This document shows positions 1-8,510 of a DNA stretch of 23,052 nucleotides, one piece after another; positions within the stretch are counted from its first letter, which is position 1, and each line of letters opens with the position of its first letter. The translations under genes were made by a program, and so were the position numbers. Location: the NCBI GenBank assembly GCA_005223375.1, contig RXOD01004391.1:1-23052 (forward strand). The letters run 5' to 3'. The notes beneath the pieces were generated by a model. That model did not search any database, was not told the DNA's origin, and saw only the letters and a program-made list of their open reading frames with translations. This stretch comes from Amoebophrya sp. AT5.2 (taxonomy: Eukaryota > Sar > Dinophyceae > Syndiniales > Amoebophryaceae).

Positions 1-742
1 GAACGACTTATTGCAACCTCTAAAGAGAAACTTATTTTATTAGAACGCTCATCATGCGCTCACCTCGACGACAACGTCGCTGTAGTGGACAAGCGACAGG
101 AACACATCATCATGCCAACCACATCGATTACATTTGGATTGCTTTTGTGATATAACGACTTTTTGACGTCGCCGTCGGCTTCGGCTTCTCTAAATGACAT
201 CTGGCTTCTGCCTCTAAAGATCATGCGACGCAGCACTACATTAGCGTTAACATTTACATCAGCCACGAGAGATTGAGAAGATGAGCGTTGGATTAACCGT
301 CTGTGTTCATAACGTCTCTGCTCCGCCGTGATGTCGGTCCTCGTGTCACACTCTATTAACCTGGTGACGGTGGTTTCGTGCTCGTTGTTTCACTATGCTC
401 GCTTGGCTTTCCGAGCACGGACTCATGAAGATGCTTGTTCTGGGCCACTTTTACAAGCTCAGTGCGTGGCTTCGTGCATCTCAATCAAATTGCGTTTTTG
501 GTGATTGCCACCTTGAACACAGAGACTCTCGGCACTGCCCTCTCGCGATTAGGAGTTAACTGCGTCGGATACAAGTACTGCCGTGCAAAAAGACACCTCA
601 GGTAGGAAAGTAGGCAACTCGGCAGTCTGCGTGGATTGGCCGTCAACTGTTGTAGCCAGAAGCGAGTAGGCTGTAGACCTCGTACAGCAATAAAACAAGA
701 CGAAAAACAAGCCACCTTCTCCTCCACACTCCCCCGACCAGA
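1..742. other. 5' flank, no supported gene
   Basis: I see no convincing gene here. A minus-strand reading frame at 60-266 could encode 68 residues, but it shows no family signature, no clear splice context and no strong bias, so I do not call it. The last 50 bases are pyrimidine-rich and end in an AG one base before the ATG at 743, which suits a 5' UTR or a splice/trans-splice acceptor. No promoter motif is recognisable. Confidence 0.5.
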
Positions 743-2567
743 ATGAGGTGCTCAAAAGTTGTGCTCTTCCTCCCCGCCACTCTGGTGGCTGCTCAAAGTG
801 GCGGTCTCTTTGACAACCTGCGGGCTGCTTTGGGCGGAACGGCGGCGTCCCCGACTTTAGACACAGGTACGGACGCTCTTGTTTTGTTTGGCGTTGGTCT
901 TTGACATCGGATGGATGCATGATACAAAGGCACAGGCGTGTACACCAAGGAGGCTGCATACAAACATACGATGAACGTGCGGGTTTTTTTCACGTACTTT
1001 TTTAGATAACGGAAAGCTTTCGCTGTTCACTGCCAACTCACAGGCGATCTCATGACAGAGCAAAAGGCAGCGCCAGTGGACGTCAGCGAAGGAGCCAGCA
1101 CCCTTGAGGAGATGGACCTGCTCTGTATGAATGGAACCCACGCCCAGGCCTGGTTCAACGTGCAACAGAAAATGAGGTGCTACTGCTACAACAAATATGA
1201 AAGTAATTGCCTTTTCTCAAATTACCCTCTTCGGGTTCGGCTCTCACGCGGGTCGGCGTACAACTACAACTTTTACTAGTCTCCGATCCCGCCGGGCGCC
1301 GGCGCCGAAAGGATACGTATGGGCTACGTCTATACGATCGTCATTATCAGGTACATCCTCGGGCCCGACGCCGCTTTCAACGGATTAGACAAGAGCAACA
1401 CTCTGGAGCCGGCACTGTACTCCGTTCTCGAAGACATGCAGTCAACCGGAAACGCGGATGTCTGCGGCGTGGGCAAACTGATGGTACTTTTACTGATATT
1501 ACCGTGTGACCGCGTCCGCGGTGAAAAGGAAAACGTGTGAACGTTAAAATATCGAGGTGGAGTCTGGCACGGATTTTCAAACAGCTCGTCGAAAATGTTC
1601 CAACCCAAGCGAACGCCGCAGCGTTTGTTGCAGTTGCTGCAAAAATTTCGAGTATGATTTCGTAAGTTATGCGAGTGCATTGATTCCGAATCCGATTTCT
1701 TGGTTTTCGATGCCAAGCCGCACCATCCATCTCGCGAGGTACAACTGCTCTCCATCTGTGCGGTGGACAGCGACGGGACAACGATAAAGCAGCAAATCGA
1801 GGGCAACGAACCTTTGACCAGCCCGCTGATGACGCTGTTGCTTGACATCCCATGGAATGGTATCTGTTTCTTTGGGATTTTGGGCTGGTCATGATGTACT
1901 TATATATCAATTTTCTGGAACGGGAAAGAACTCGCTCATGAAGTATTTTAGGTAACAAAAACAAAAACGAAACGACAGCGTACCAACCGATGTGGCCGAT
2001 GTTCGGGTTTTTGGCCCAGCTTGCGATGCGACGTGTATTGGCTGGTGTTAATGCAGAGGCTGTCGACGGCCTGGCGCAACCAGAACTGCAGCAGTTTGCG
2101 TCCGCGCTCAACGTCGGTATCATTACAAATTTTCATTTTTGGAGGTGTCCTCCTCCTCCTCGGCGTTGGCCACGAAGATCGCTTCCTACTCCCTCGTGTC
2201 TGTTTGTGATCTCTACTCAGCAACGAACTGCGGCACGTCACAGCCCCTTCCGTCTTCAATCCCGATTCAAACTTGTCGTCTTCGAGGTATCATCAACGGC
2301 GACTTGGAGGCGCTGAAGGCCCTGTCTCAGGCGTTCATAGACGCGGGATCCGACGCGGTCGCCCAGTCGCCGCTTGGGTTCATGACAGCGGTTTTCACGC
2401 AAGCCGCCGTCGCGAACTCTACCGAGGAGGCGCAGGCGCTCTTCTTCGAGTCGCAGAAGGTGATGAAGAAAATGATCTTTACGCCCGGAGACCTGGACAC
2501 CACGCTGTCAACGCGCTGGCCGCTCTGGGGCATGGCCTACCTCGCCAGTCTGAAGACGGTGGCGTAG
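743..2567 (+). CDS. Secreted protein of unknown family (7 exons, ~333 aa)
   Basis: Inferred exons: 743-866, 1044-1176, 1351-1483, 1585-1661, 1771-1859, 1952-2116 and 2287-2567. All junctions are GT-AG, phases agree throughout, and the stop is TAG. The N-terminus is a typical signal peptide: a short basic start, then the hydrophobic run VVLFLPATLVAA, with likely cleavage near residue 18. The mature part looks mainly alpha-helical, rich in Ala, Leu, Gln and Met, with few cysteines and possible N-glycosylation sites (NGT, NST). I recognise no domain. Residues around LVENVPTQANAAAFVAV and the later FTQAAVANSTEEAQALF are weakly alike and may be diverged repeats. Uncertain points are the acceptor of exon 5 (1771) and of exon 6, where 1979 is an in-frame alternative to 1952. 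The start has A at -3. It probably acts in the secretory pathway or outside the cell; any further role is unknown. Confidence 0.6.
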
Positions 2568-2758
2568 GCGGTCGTTCGGGGCCGGTGAAAAGTTTTTCTG
2601 ACTAAGCATTTGAACGAAAAAAATAGATTTCTTGGCCCTGTGCCATTCATCGAGGTACTGGTGTAGACTAACCGCACGGGATAGGCACATGCAGGCACTC
2701 CTTTCATGATTCAGCCACCTTTTTGACACTACGCAAACGAATGCACAAATTTTATCGG

Positions 2759-2785
2759 GCGAGCGATATTACAACAATCGCTCGC
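2759..2785 (+). repeat. Perfect 9-bp inverted repeat, 3' of the secreted-protein gene
   Basis: GCGAGCGAT (2759-2767) and ATCGCTCGC (2777-2785) are perfectly complementary around a 9-nt loop. It lies about 190 nt after the stop codon at 2567, so it may be in the 3' UTR or just beyond it. Similar 9-bp hairpins follow the next two genes. A role in 3' end formation or RNA stability is only inference. Confidence 0.6.
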
Positions 2786-3548
2786 AGCAGGCATTACGGC
2801 ACACCAAATCTTATACCCATTTTTCTTCTAGACAAAGCGAAAGCACCAACAAGAACAACGACAACCGCAGGTAAGAGATAATCGTTATCGTATCACGCAA
2901 ATATATAGCTGAAAGAGACACTAACACTCGGGCTCGGGGTCGCGACGCGGTGGGAAGGGTTCTGGCTGCGACACGTACCGGGGTGCACCGAGTAGAGCAG
3001 GAACGAAGATTAAACGCATGCGTAGACGTCGGTCGGCTTCGGGCCGCCAGTCTGCCGCATAGATGCACGCGAGATCTGAATTCTTTCTTGAACAAACACA
3101 AGCTGGGACTGCTACTTTCTGTGCGATGCCGTCGTGCAACAGGCATCCGCCGCCGTACTCAATCTCGGACCATGTTCTTGCGAAACCAGGATCAGAAGAA
3201 GGGATCCGAAAGCAAAGGCGGATCATCACTGCAGTTTTCACGATCACCGTGAATTGGATGCTGATGGCTATAAAATTGTTCCTTCGTGAACTACAGGTGT
3301 ACTGCGAGCTCAAATCCATGACTTCTACCGTGTTACTATTCGACATCTTACAGGTGGACGGTATTCCGGGGCAGATACTTACGAGAGACAAGTAGAAAGC
3401 TGCGAACGCTTTTCGAAGTCGTAGCTACAGCAGAGTCCTGATTCGTTCTTCATTTTTGCCTCAAATTTCAACATGAGCGTTTAGGTTTCAGAACCTCCCC
3501 AGCACGACTTGTAGCAGCGAGCATCGCATATAGTACGCATCCAATTCC

Positions 3549-3564
3549 AAACCCTAAACCCTAA
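3549..3564 (+). repeat. Interstitial telomere-type motif (two CCCTAAA units)
   Basis: The 16 bases AAACCCTAAACCCTAA contain two units of the TTTAGGG-type telomere repeat read on the C-rich strand. They end 26 bases before the CWC25 start codon. Telomere repeats of this type are known from plants and dinoflagellates, and single AAACCCTA telo-boxes are known plant promoter elements. Here it may be a 5' UTR or promoter element, or an interstitial scar. A single related TAGGGTT occurs near 8308. Confidence 0.6.
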
Positions 3565-3590
3565 GCAACCTCACCTAAGAAAAGAACAAG

Positions 3591-5439
3591 ATGTCGTTGA
3601 ACTATGATGCCAAGGTGCGCAACCAGCAAGAGTACTCGCGGAGCGGAAACCTGGGGGCGGTGGTGGCCGGGCGGGACTTTGGGGTGTCGGAGCTGCCGCA
3701 AGTCGATCGCATCGATTGGATGTACGAGCAGCAGGTCGAACTGACGGAGAAGGAGCAAGATGAAAAGATGAACCAAGACGCCTTCAAGGGCCTGGCAGAG
3801 GAGCAGACGGTGGACAAAACGGGAGCGGGGTACAAGAACTTCGACCCATTTACTATTACTCATAGTACAAACATAGGTGGCTTACAGTTACATTCATCGC
3901 ACACGCGCATTATTGCGGATTTCCACTATTTAATAAGAACAAACTTATTCTGCATCAGCTCTCATTTTCCACGCACGGCAAGTGCGGAGTCGAGTGAACG
4001 AAGAAATGAAGTCGTGAAGCAAATACGTTTATCGCTCCGTCTAAACCATGAACAGGGCGCTTTTCCAGCAGCGCGCGTCGGGGTCGGATTTGCTGTCCAA
4101 GGTGCGGGAGGACCCCATGTTTCAGATCAAGCAGGAGGAGGTGCGGCGGCAGAAGCTGATCGAGGCGAACCCCTTGATTCAGGCCCGGCTGCAGGCCGCC
4201 AAAGAAGCGAAGGAAGCACGCGAAGCGGCGGAGAGGGAGAAGAAAGAGAGAGCCGAGGCCGAGAAGACCGACAAGGTGAAGCAAAAGGAGAAGGAGAAAG
4301 CGGACCGGAAGGCAGCGAAAAAGGAGCGGAAAAAGCAGAAGAAGGAGCGAAAACGCGCGAGGAAGGAACGCAAAAGGGAAAAAAAACAAAAAAAGAAGGA
4401 GAACAAGAAGAGAAAAGCTTCCTCTTCGTCGTCGGATTCGTCGTCGAGCGACGACAGCGACTCATCGGAAGACGGAGGGAAGGCCGCGGGGAGTAGTGGC
4501 GGGACCGTAAGGGCGCTGACGACGGCCGCGGCGGCGCATCACCTCGCGGTGTTGAAAAAAGTGAAGGGCGATAGCGGGAGCAGCGGTGCAGCAGCGGTTG
4601 CGATACCGCCGCAACGAGTAGTCGCAGGCCCAGCGCCGCCGCCGAACGACAGCTCCGGCGCTAGGAGCAGAGACAAAAAGCGGTCCAGGACGAGGAGTAG
4701 AAGCAGGAGTCGGAGTCGTAGTCGACCTCGATCTCGACACAGAAGTCGCAGCCCCGGAGGAGGCCGTTGGAACGAGGCCACAAATAACGAGCGGTCACCC
4801 CGCAACGCGCAGCAGTCCCGGCAGGCCAGTTTGTTCGGCGGCGCGACCGGGAGAGGGGTAAACGCGTTCGAGCAGCGCCAGGAGCGCCGACGCGAGCGCG
4901 ACGAGGCCAACGAGCAGGCGCGAAGCCACCATCAGATGAATGACCGTTGCCAAGAACAACAGGGCGGATCTGCATCGTCGAGTGGTCCCGCTCATCAGGG
5001 CGACCATGACTACAGGAACCAGCAACAGTACAGAAGCGGCAACTTTGGGAACAGATACGGTGGGGGGAAAAGCAGGTATAACAACCGCGGAGCACCAGCA
5101 GGAGATAGAGGCTCGGGCGCGACGGCCATGACGCAGGAGGAGAAGCAGCGACGGCTGGAGGAGATGCGCAGTGCGGGAGATCAGTACGAGCAAAGCAAGA
5201 AGAAGACGTTGCAAAGCCTGGAGGAGCTGGAGGCACGCAAGGCGAAGCTGGAGGAAGCGGACCGCGAAAAACAACGAAAGGAGATTGAAGCGGGCGAAGC
5301 AGACGGTCGAACAACAGGGTTCGTGGGGAAAATGGCGCAAAGTGCGTGGTTGGAGCAAGACAGAGAACTCAAAGACGTTCTGAAGAGCCGCGGCGCGCGG
5401 CGGGACAAAAACCTGACGGACAGACTCGAAAGAGACTAA
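3591..5439 (+). CDS. CWC25: CWC25-like pre-mRNA splicing factor (2 exons, ~540 aa)
   Basis: Exons 3591-3829 and 4056-5439, with a GT-AG intron of 226 nt; CTAAAC shortly before the acceptor could be the branch site. CWC25 is a spliceosomal factor that acts around the first transesterification step. The order of features matches the family: an IDWMY motif (residues 41-45; human CWC25 has LDWMY), then KVREDP (95-100; family KIREDP) followed by a long Lys/Glu-rich charged helix (about 105-210), a Ser-rich acidic patch, an Arg-Ser dipeptide region (about 282-320), and a C-terminal charged coiled coil matching the family's last segment. The usual N-terminal CIR_N segment with its Trp-His-Pro motif is not visible; the protein begins MSLNYDAKVR instead. 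Either that segment has diverged or an upstream exon is missed. The start codon follows AACAAG. The protein is nuclear by family. Confidence 0.8.
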
Positions 5440-5488
5440 TCTACCATTTCAAAATGCCTCTGCGAATAAGGACGAACTTCAAATTCGT

Positions 5489-5522
5489 AAAACCGACAGC
5501 GACACGCAAAACCGACAGCGAC
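5489..5522 (+). repeat. Tandem repeat, 15-nt identical core, 19-bp period
   Basis: AAAACCGACAGCGAC occurs at 5489-5503 and again at 5508-5522, so the unit is 19 bp with about 1.8 copies. It begins 50 bases after the CWC25 stop codon and so probably lies in the 3' UTR. No function is evident. Confidence 0.65.
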
Positions 5523-5573
5523 TGCGGCTTTTTTGAGTGATGTTGCCAACGCATGCGACAGCACACGAATCAG

Positions 5574-5596
5574 GCTCTGCAATGGCGTTGCAGAGC
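5574..5596 (+). repeat. Perfect 9-bp hairpin, 3' of CWC25
   Basis: GCTCTGCAA (5574-5582) pairs perfectly with TTGCAGAGC (5588-5596) around a 5-nt loop, about 135 nt after the CWC25 stop. A G-U pair could extend the stem in RNA. It is the second of three 9-bp hairpins found in the 3' flanks of the first three genes; each stem begins and ends with GC. Confidence 0.65.
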
Positions 5597-6266
5597 TAGT
5601 TCGCTACTGCCTTGCCATTTTATTGACAGCAGTTTCCTGCCGGCGGAAAGATGTGCGCGGCGGCATTGGCCGCTGCGAGAACAAACTTTTTTTCTGATGC
5701 AGGAGAGGAAAATGAAGGAGGAGGACTGAAAGAGGGCACCAAAGAGAGAGGCGAGGAAATACAAATCGGGCGGAATATTTTCGGGCTGCTCGAACCGCGA
5801 CACAGCCTAATTTTAGCTGCTGCCACTGAAGTAGTATTTGCGTTCTTGTGCCACTCGATAAATGCATTTGTACATCAGAGTCCAACAATGAGCATGATCC
5901 TTTCATGCGTACTTGCTTTGGTCTTCGACAAGGTCACGTGTCGTATGGACTGACGCTCAATAGCTTTCAGTGCGGGGGCTGCTACGTGCGTCTACGTTCT
6001 GCGACGGGCGTCTGTGTCGGGGAATTCCTAGGACGGCGTTGCTAAACCTAAACGCAATCCCAATCGAGCCACCACTGCGACTCTCCAAGCGGCTGCAGTG
6101 CTGTCGCCGTTGTTTCGCTGACCCGCCCGCGCAATTATCGATCCCAGCGGCGCGTGCTGGCAGCAGTCGCTGGATCGGAGGACTACTGAAGGGGCACGGG
6201 ATTCGAAGCGTGCCGTGCATAAGTAAGTGCATCAATCGAATAAACGAGAGAACCAGCAAGACCAAG

Positions 6267-7915
6267 ATGCCGCCGAAGCTTTCGCTCCAGTTCTCGGTGG
6301 ATGTGGAGGCCGAAGACACTGTGTCTATGACCTGGTCCGTGGCCGCGGATGGCAGCATCGAACACAAGCCGTCCGGCATGCGCATCTCTCAGGACGGGGT
6401 TACCTCCGAGGACGGGGGCACGCAGTACAAGCTGTCGCCCGCCGACATCGAGGTGGACGGCGACATGCTGGGGCACGGGGCGGGGGGTATCGTGCAGAAG
6501 GGCGTGCACAAGCCGACGGGAACCCTGGTGGCAATCAAGACGATCAAAGTGGACGCGAAAGCCAAAAAGGAACAGATGCTGAACGAAATAAAAGGCCTCA
6601 TAAACGCGCAGGGCTGCCCGCAGCTAGTGCAGTGGTAATTCTTTCGAGCAAGAGTGATCTTGCTGTAAATAAGTTTTGTTGTCGTCGTACTGCCTGGTGG
6701 TGCCCATGCAGGGTTGAGCTTGATGTTGGGAACGAATCTCTACTGTAGCGATTTCCGGAGGAGCTTTTGGCGATGCTGGGCAAGGGAAAATAGAAGCGGT
6801 GAAAAGTTCATCGCAAACGCAAAAATGAGGTATGCCGCTTTCGTTGCAAAAAACACGGGGGCAGTGCACGTCGCTCTCGAGTTGATGGATCGCGGGAGCC
6901 TGGCGGACATTAAAAAACGGCTCCCGGCAGAGGTGAAGGGAGTGCCGGAAAATGTGCTCGCAAGTACTTGTTTACTCACAGGAGTGAGTGTACTTGCAGA
7001 CATACTAGTAGTTTGACTGCTTGTGCTTTTGCTTGTGCTTGTGCTTACTACTTTCTAGTTCTACCTCCCCGCCGCAGCATCTATCTTGCAACGCCGTCCA
7101 TCGCAACGAATTGAACCAGGTATAGCGCGGGACGTCTTGCTGGGGCTGGCGCACCTGCACGGGAAAAAGAAAGTGCTCCATCGCGATATCAAGCCCGAAA
7201 ACATCCTCATGAATAGCAAGGGTGAAGTGAAACTTACAGACTTCGGCATAAGTCGGGATTTGAACTCGACCGTGGCCATGGCGGCTACGTATTCTTTCAA
7301 TTCGTGGCGTTTGCTTTTTTGCGTTTTTTTTTTTGCGTCGCGTGCACGATGCTTCAACAACTTCGTGGCAAGTCGTACAGAAAAGGAAAAGAACACAATT
7401 TATCTTCCTCCGCTCGTCCAGATTTGTCGGAACGGCGACGTACATGTCGCCCGAGCGGGCACTCGGTCAAGACTACAGCTACGGGAGCGACATATGGAGC
7501 GTCGGGATGGTCATTTATGAACTCGCGACCAGGGCGTATCCATTTCCGAGCATAACGTCGTTTCCGGTCCTCTTCGACTACCTCTGCACAAGACCAGAGC
7601 CAAGACTCGACGCAGCGACGTAACTAATTCAGAGAATTTCGTCTCGAGCTCGACTTTTAAAAATTCTCTGCAGTATCAACGTTTCAAAGAAATCAAATAC
7701 TCAACAAAGAAATAGGAAGGTGATTATGGTTCGCATTTGCGCTTGGAACCACCCCTAGGTACTCTCCCGAGCTTTGCGAGTTCATCGAGAAAGCGCTGGT
7801 GCGAGAGACAACGCTTCGGCAAGGTGCTGACAACCTACTCGACCTGGCATTCCTAAAGAAGGCAGCAACGCACGAGGAGGTGGCAAAATGGCTCGTAGAC
7901 ATGGGATTTACGTGA
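6267..7915 (+). CDS. MAP kinase kinase-like protein kinase (5 exons, 341 aa)
   Basis: Exons 6267-6634, 6830-6963, 7120-7288, 7422-7619 and 7759-7915; all GT-AG and phase-consistent, stop TGA. It is a serine/threonine/tyrosine kinase of the STE7/MAPKK type, expected to phosphorylate a MAP kinase. Visible kinase elements: glycine loop GHGAGG (69-74), VAIK lysine K91, probable helix-C glutamate E107, catalytic HRDIKPEN (188-195), metal-binding DFG (208-210) and SPER (233-236) as the APE equivalent. [12 protein letters not shown] closely matches the MEK stretch FVGTRSYMSPER. The activation loop has T218 and T224 with five residues between, the plant MAPKK spacing; the animal MEK Ser218 position is alanine. 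The N-terminal 65 residues are unlike known MAPKK docking segments, and the C-lobe is compact and ends soon after a WLVDMGF tail. All catalytic residues are present, so it should be active. The start follows ACCAAG, with A at -3. Confidence 0.85.
6960..6997 (+). repeat. Strong hairpin across the 5' splice site of kinase intron 2
   Basis: GCAAGTAC (6960-6967) and ACTCAC (6974-6979) pair with GTGAGT (6984-6989) and GTACTTGC (6990-6997), giving 14 base pairs with a 6-nt bulge on the 5' side and a 4-nt loop (AGGA). The inferred 5' splice site (intron from 6964) lies inside the stem. The 3' arm contains GTGAGT, itself a good donor sequence, but using it would break the phase with the next exon. 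Confidence 0.6.
7019..7046 (+). repeat. Short GCTTGT-type tandem repeat in kinase intron 2
   Basis: A run built of GCTTGT/GCTTTT units, about 4-5 copies, lies mid-intron. It is a pyrimidine-rich simple repeat, perhaps helping the polypyrimidine tract before the acceptor at 7118-7119. No other role is visible. Confidence 0.5.
7630..7670 (+). repeat. 10-bp perfect inverted repeat in kinase intron 4
   Basis: CAGAGAATTT (7630-7639) is perfectly complementary to AAATTCTCTG (7661-7670), with a 21-nt spacer that itself holds the palindrome CGAGCTCG. It starts 10 bases inside the intron (7620-7758). It may fold in the pre-mRNA or be the remnant of an inserted element with terminal inverted repeats. 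Confidence 0.6.
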
Positions 7916-8510
7916 CTTCGCTATTGGGAAACTCTCGATCTGAATCGCAACCGCTGGTAGGACGTCCACGCCGAATGAACAAAATTTTATGCATGATTTG
8001 TAGACGCATCATGGTTCTTAAGTATATCTTTTTCGATCTGGGCTTTGAAATTTTTTTCAAAGCATGACGCTTCTCGTTTTTGTTGAGCTGACATAGATTA
8101 GACTTACAGCATGCATGGCATCCCTCTAGCTTCTTTTCTGAACGGCTCGAGCTGGATATGCCGTCGGTTTTGGAACACCCAGAGAGCTACAGAGACGATG
8201 GCAACATGACTGGTCCTTGACATCCTAACGAAAAAGAACAAGAAGAAGCACGATTGCGATTCAAATTTCAGAAGGGGGACGGGGAAGACCGACGGCGACG
8301 CTCGCCTAGGGTTGTAACGAAAAGTGGTTGGACAATGGACTTGGGGGTTGTGTTCCCGGGACTTTTTTCCAGTGCTGCACGCTAGCGATGGCGGCAGATA
8401 TTACGTAGTCGGACAACGAGTCGAAAAATGTGCCTGTGTGGCCTGCTTTAGACCGGGACGGAAGCAGCTTTATCAACGGCAGCTAATCCTTCCACCTCTC
8501 CCGACTCAAG
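7916..8510. other. Intergenic region
   Basis: About 600 bases between the kinase and the membrane-protein gene. It holds one 9-bp hairpin (8042-8063) and a single TAGGGTT telo-box-like motif near 8308. I see no supported gene. The segment just before the next ATG is pyrimidine-rich and ends CTCAAG directly at the start codon. Confidence 0.5.
8042..8063 (+). repeat. Perfect 9-bp hairpin, 3' of the kinase gene
   Basis: GCTTTGAAA (8042-8050) pairs perfectly with TTTCAAAGC (8055-8063) around a TTTT loop, about 127 nt after the kinase stop codon. It is the third 9-bp hairpin in a gene's 3' flank and again begins and ends with GC. Confidence 0.65.

Larger units (their letters stand above)
2568..3590. 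other. Intergenic region
   Basis: About 1 kb between the secreted-protein gene and the CWC25 gene. It contains a 9-bp hairpin (2759-2785) and a telomere-type repeat (3549-3564), both listed separately. Open frames exist on both strands, including + 3063-3395 (110 codons) and a minus-strand frame at 2921-3391. None shows a recognisable domain or splice-consistent extension. I looked for an upstream exon encoding the missing CWC25 N-terminus (a WHP-type motif) and saw none. Confidence 0.5.
5440..6266. other. Intergenic region with tandem repeat and hairpin
   Basis: About 830 bases between CWC25 and the kinase gene. Immediately downstream of CWC25 are a 19-bp-period tandem repeat and a 9-bp hairpin, listed separately. 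Upstream of the kinase ATG the frame is open back to about 5970 without any in-frame ATG, so I treat that stretch as 5' UTR. Other open frames on either strand carry no recognisable domain. Confidence 0.5.

Noticed and set aside
60..266. 68-codon minus-strand frame with an ATG
   Set aside because: No recognisable domain, no supported splice extension, and short enough to occur by chance.
1177..1279. Extension of exon 2 of the secreted-protein gene into a Cys/Tyr-rich stretch
   Set aside because: It ends at a stop, and the donors within it that I tested do not match the phase of the next exon; the donor at 1177 does.
2921..3391. 156-codon minus-strand frame and an overlapping 110-codon + frame at 3063-3395
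   Set aside because: Neither shows a domain, signal peptide or composition typical of the neighbouring genes.
3451..3466. CATTTTTGCCTCAAAT, resembling the 3' half of the dinoflagellate spliced leader
   Set aside because: The match needs an insertion and mismatches, and there is no adjacent start codon or donor GT. Chance similarity is likely.
5609..5620. GCCATTTT, also part of the spliced-leader sequence
   Set aside because: Only 8 bases match and the rest of the leader is absent.
5970..6266. Open frame extending upstream of the kinase start
   Set aside because: It contains no ATG in frame before 6267, and the translated sequence shows no kinase-related feature; taken as 5' UTR.
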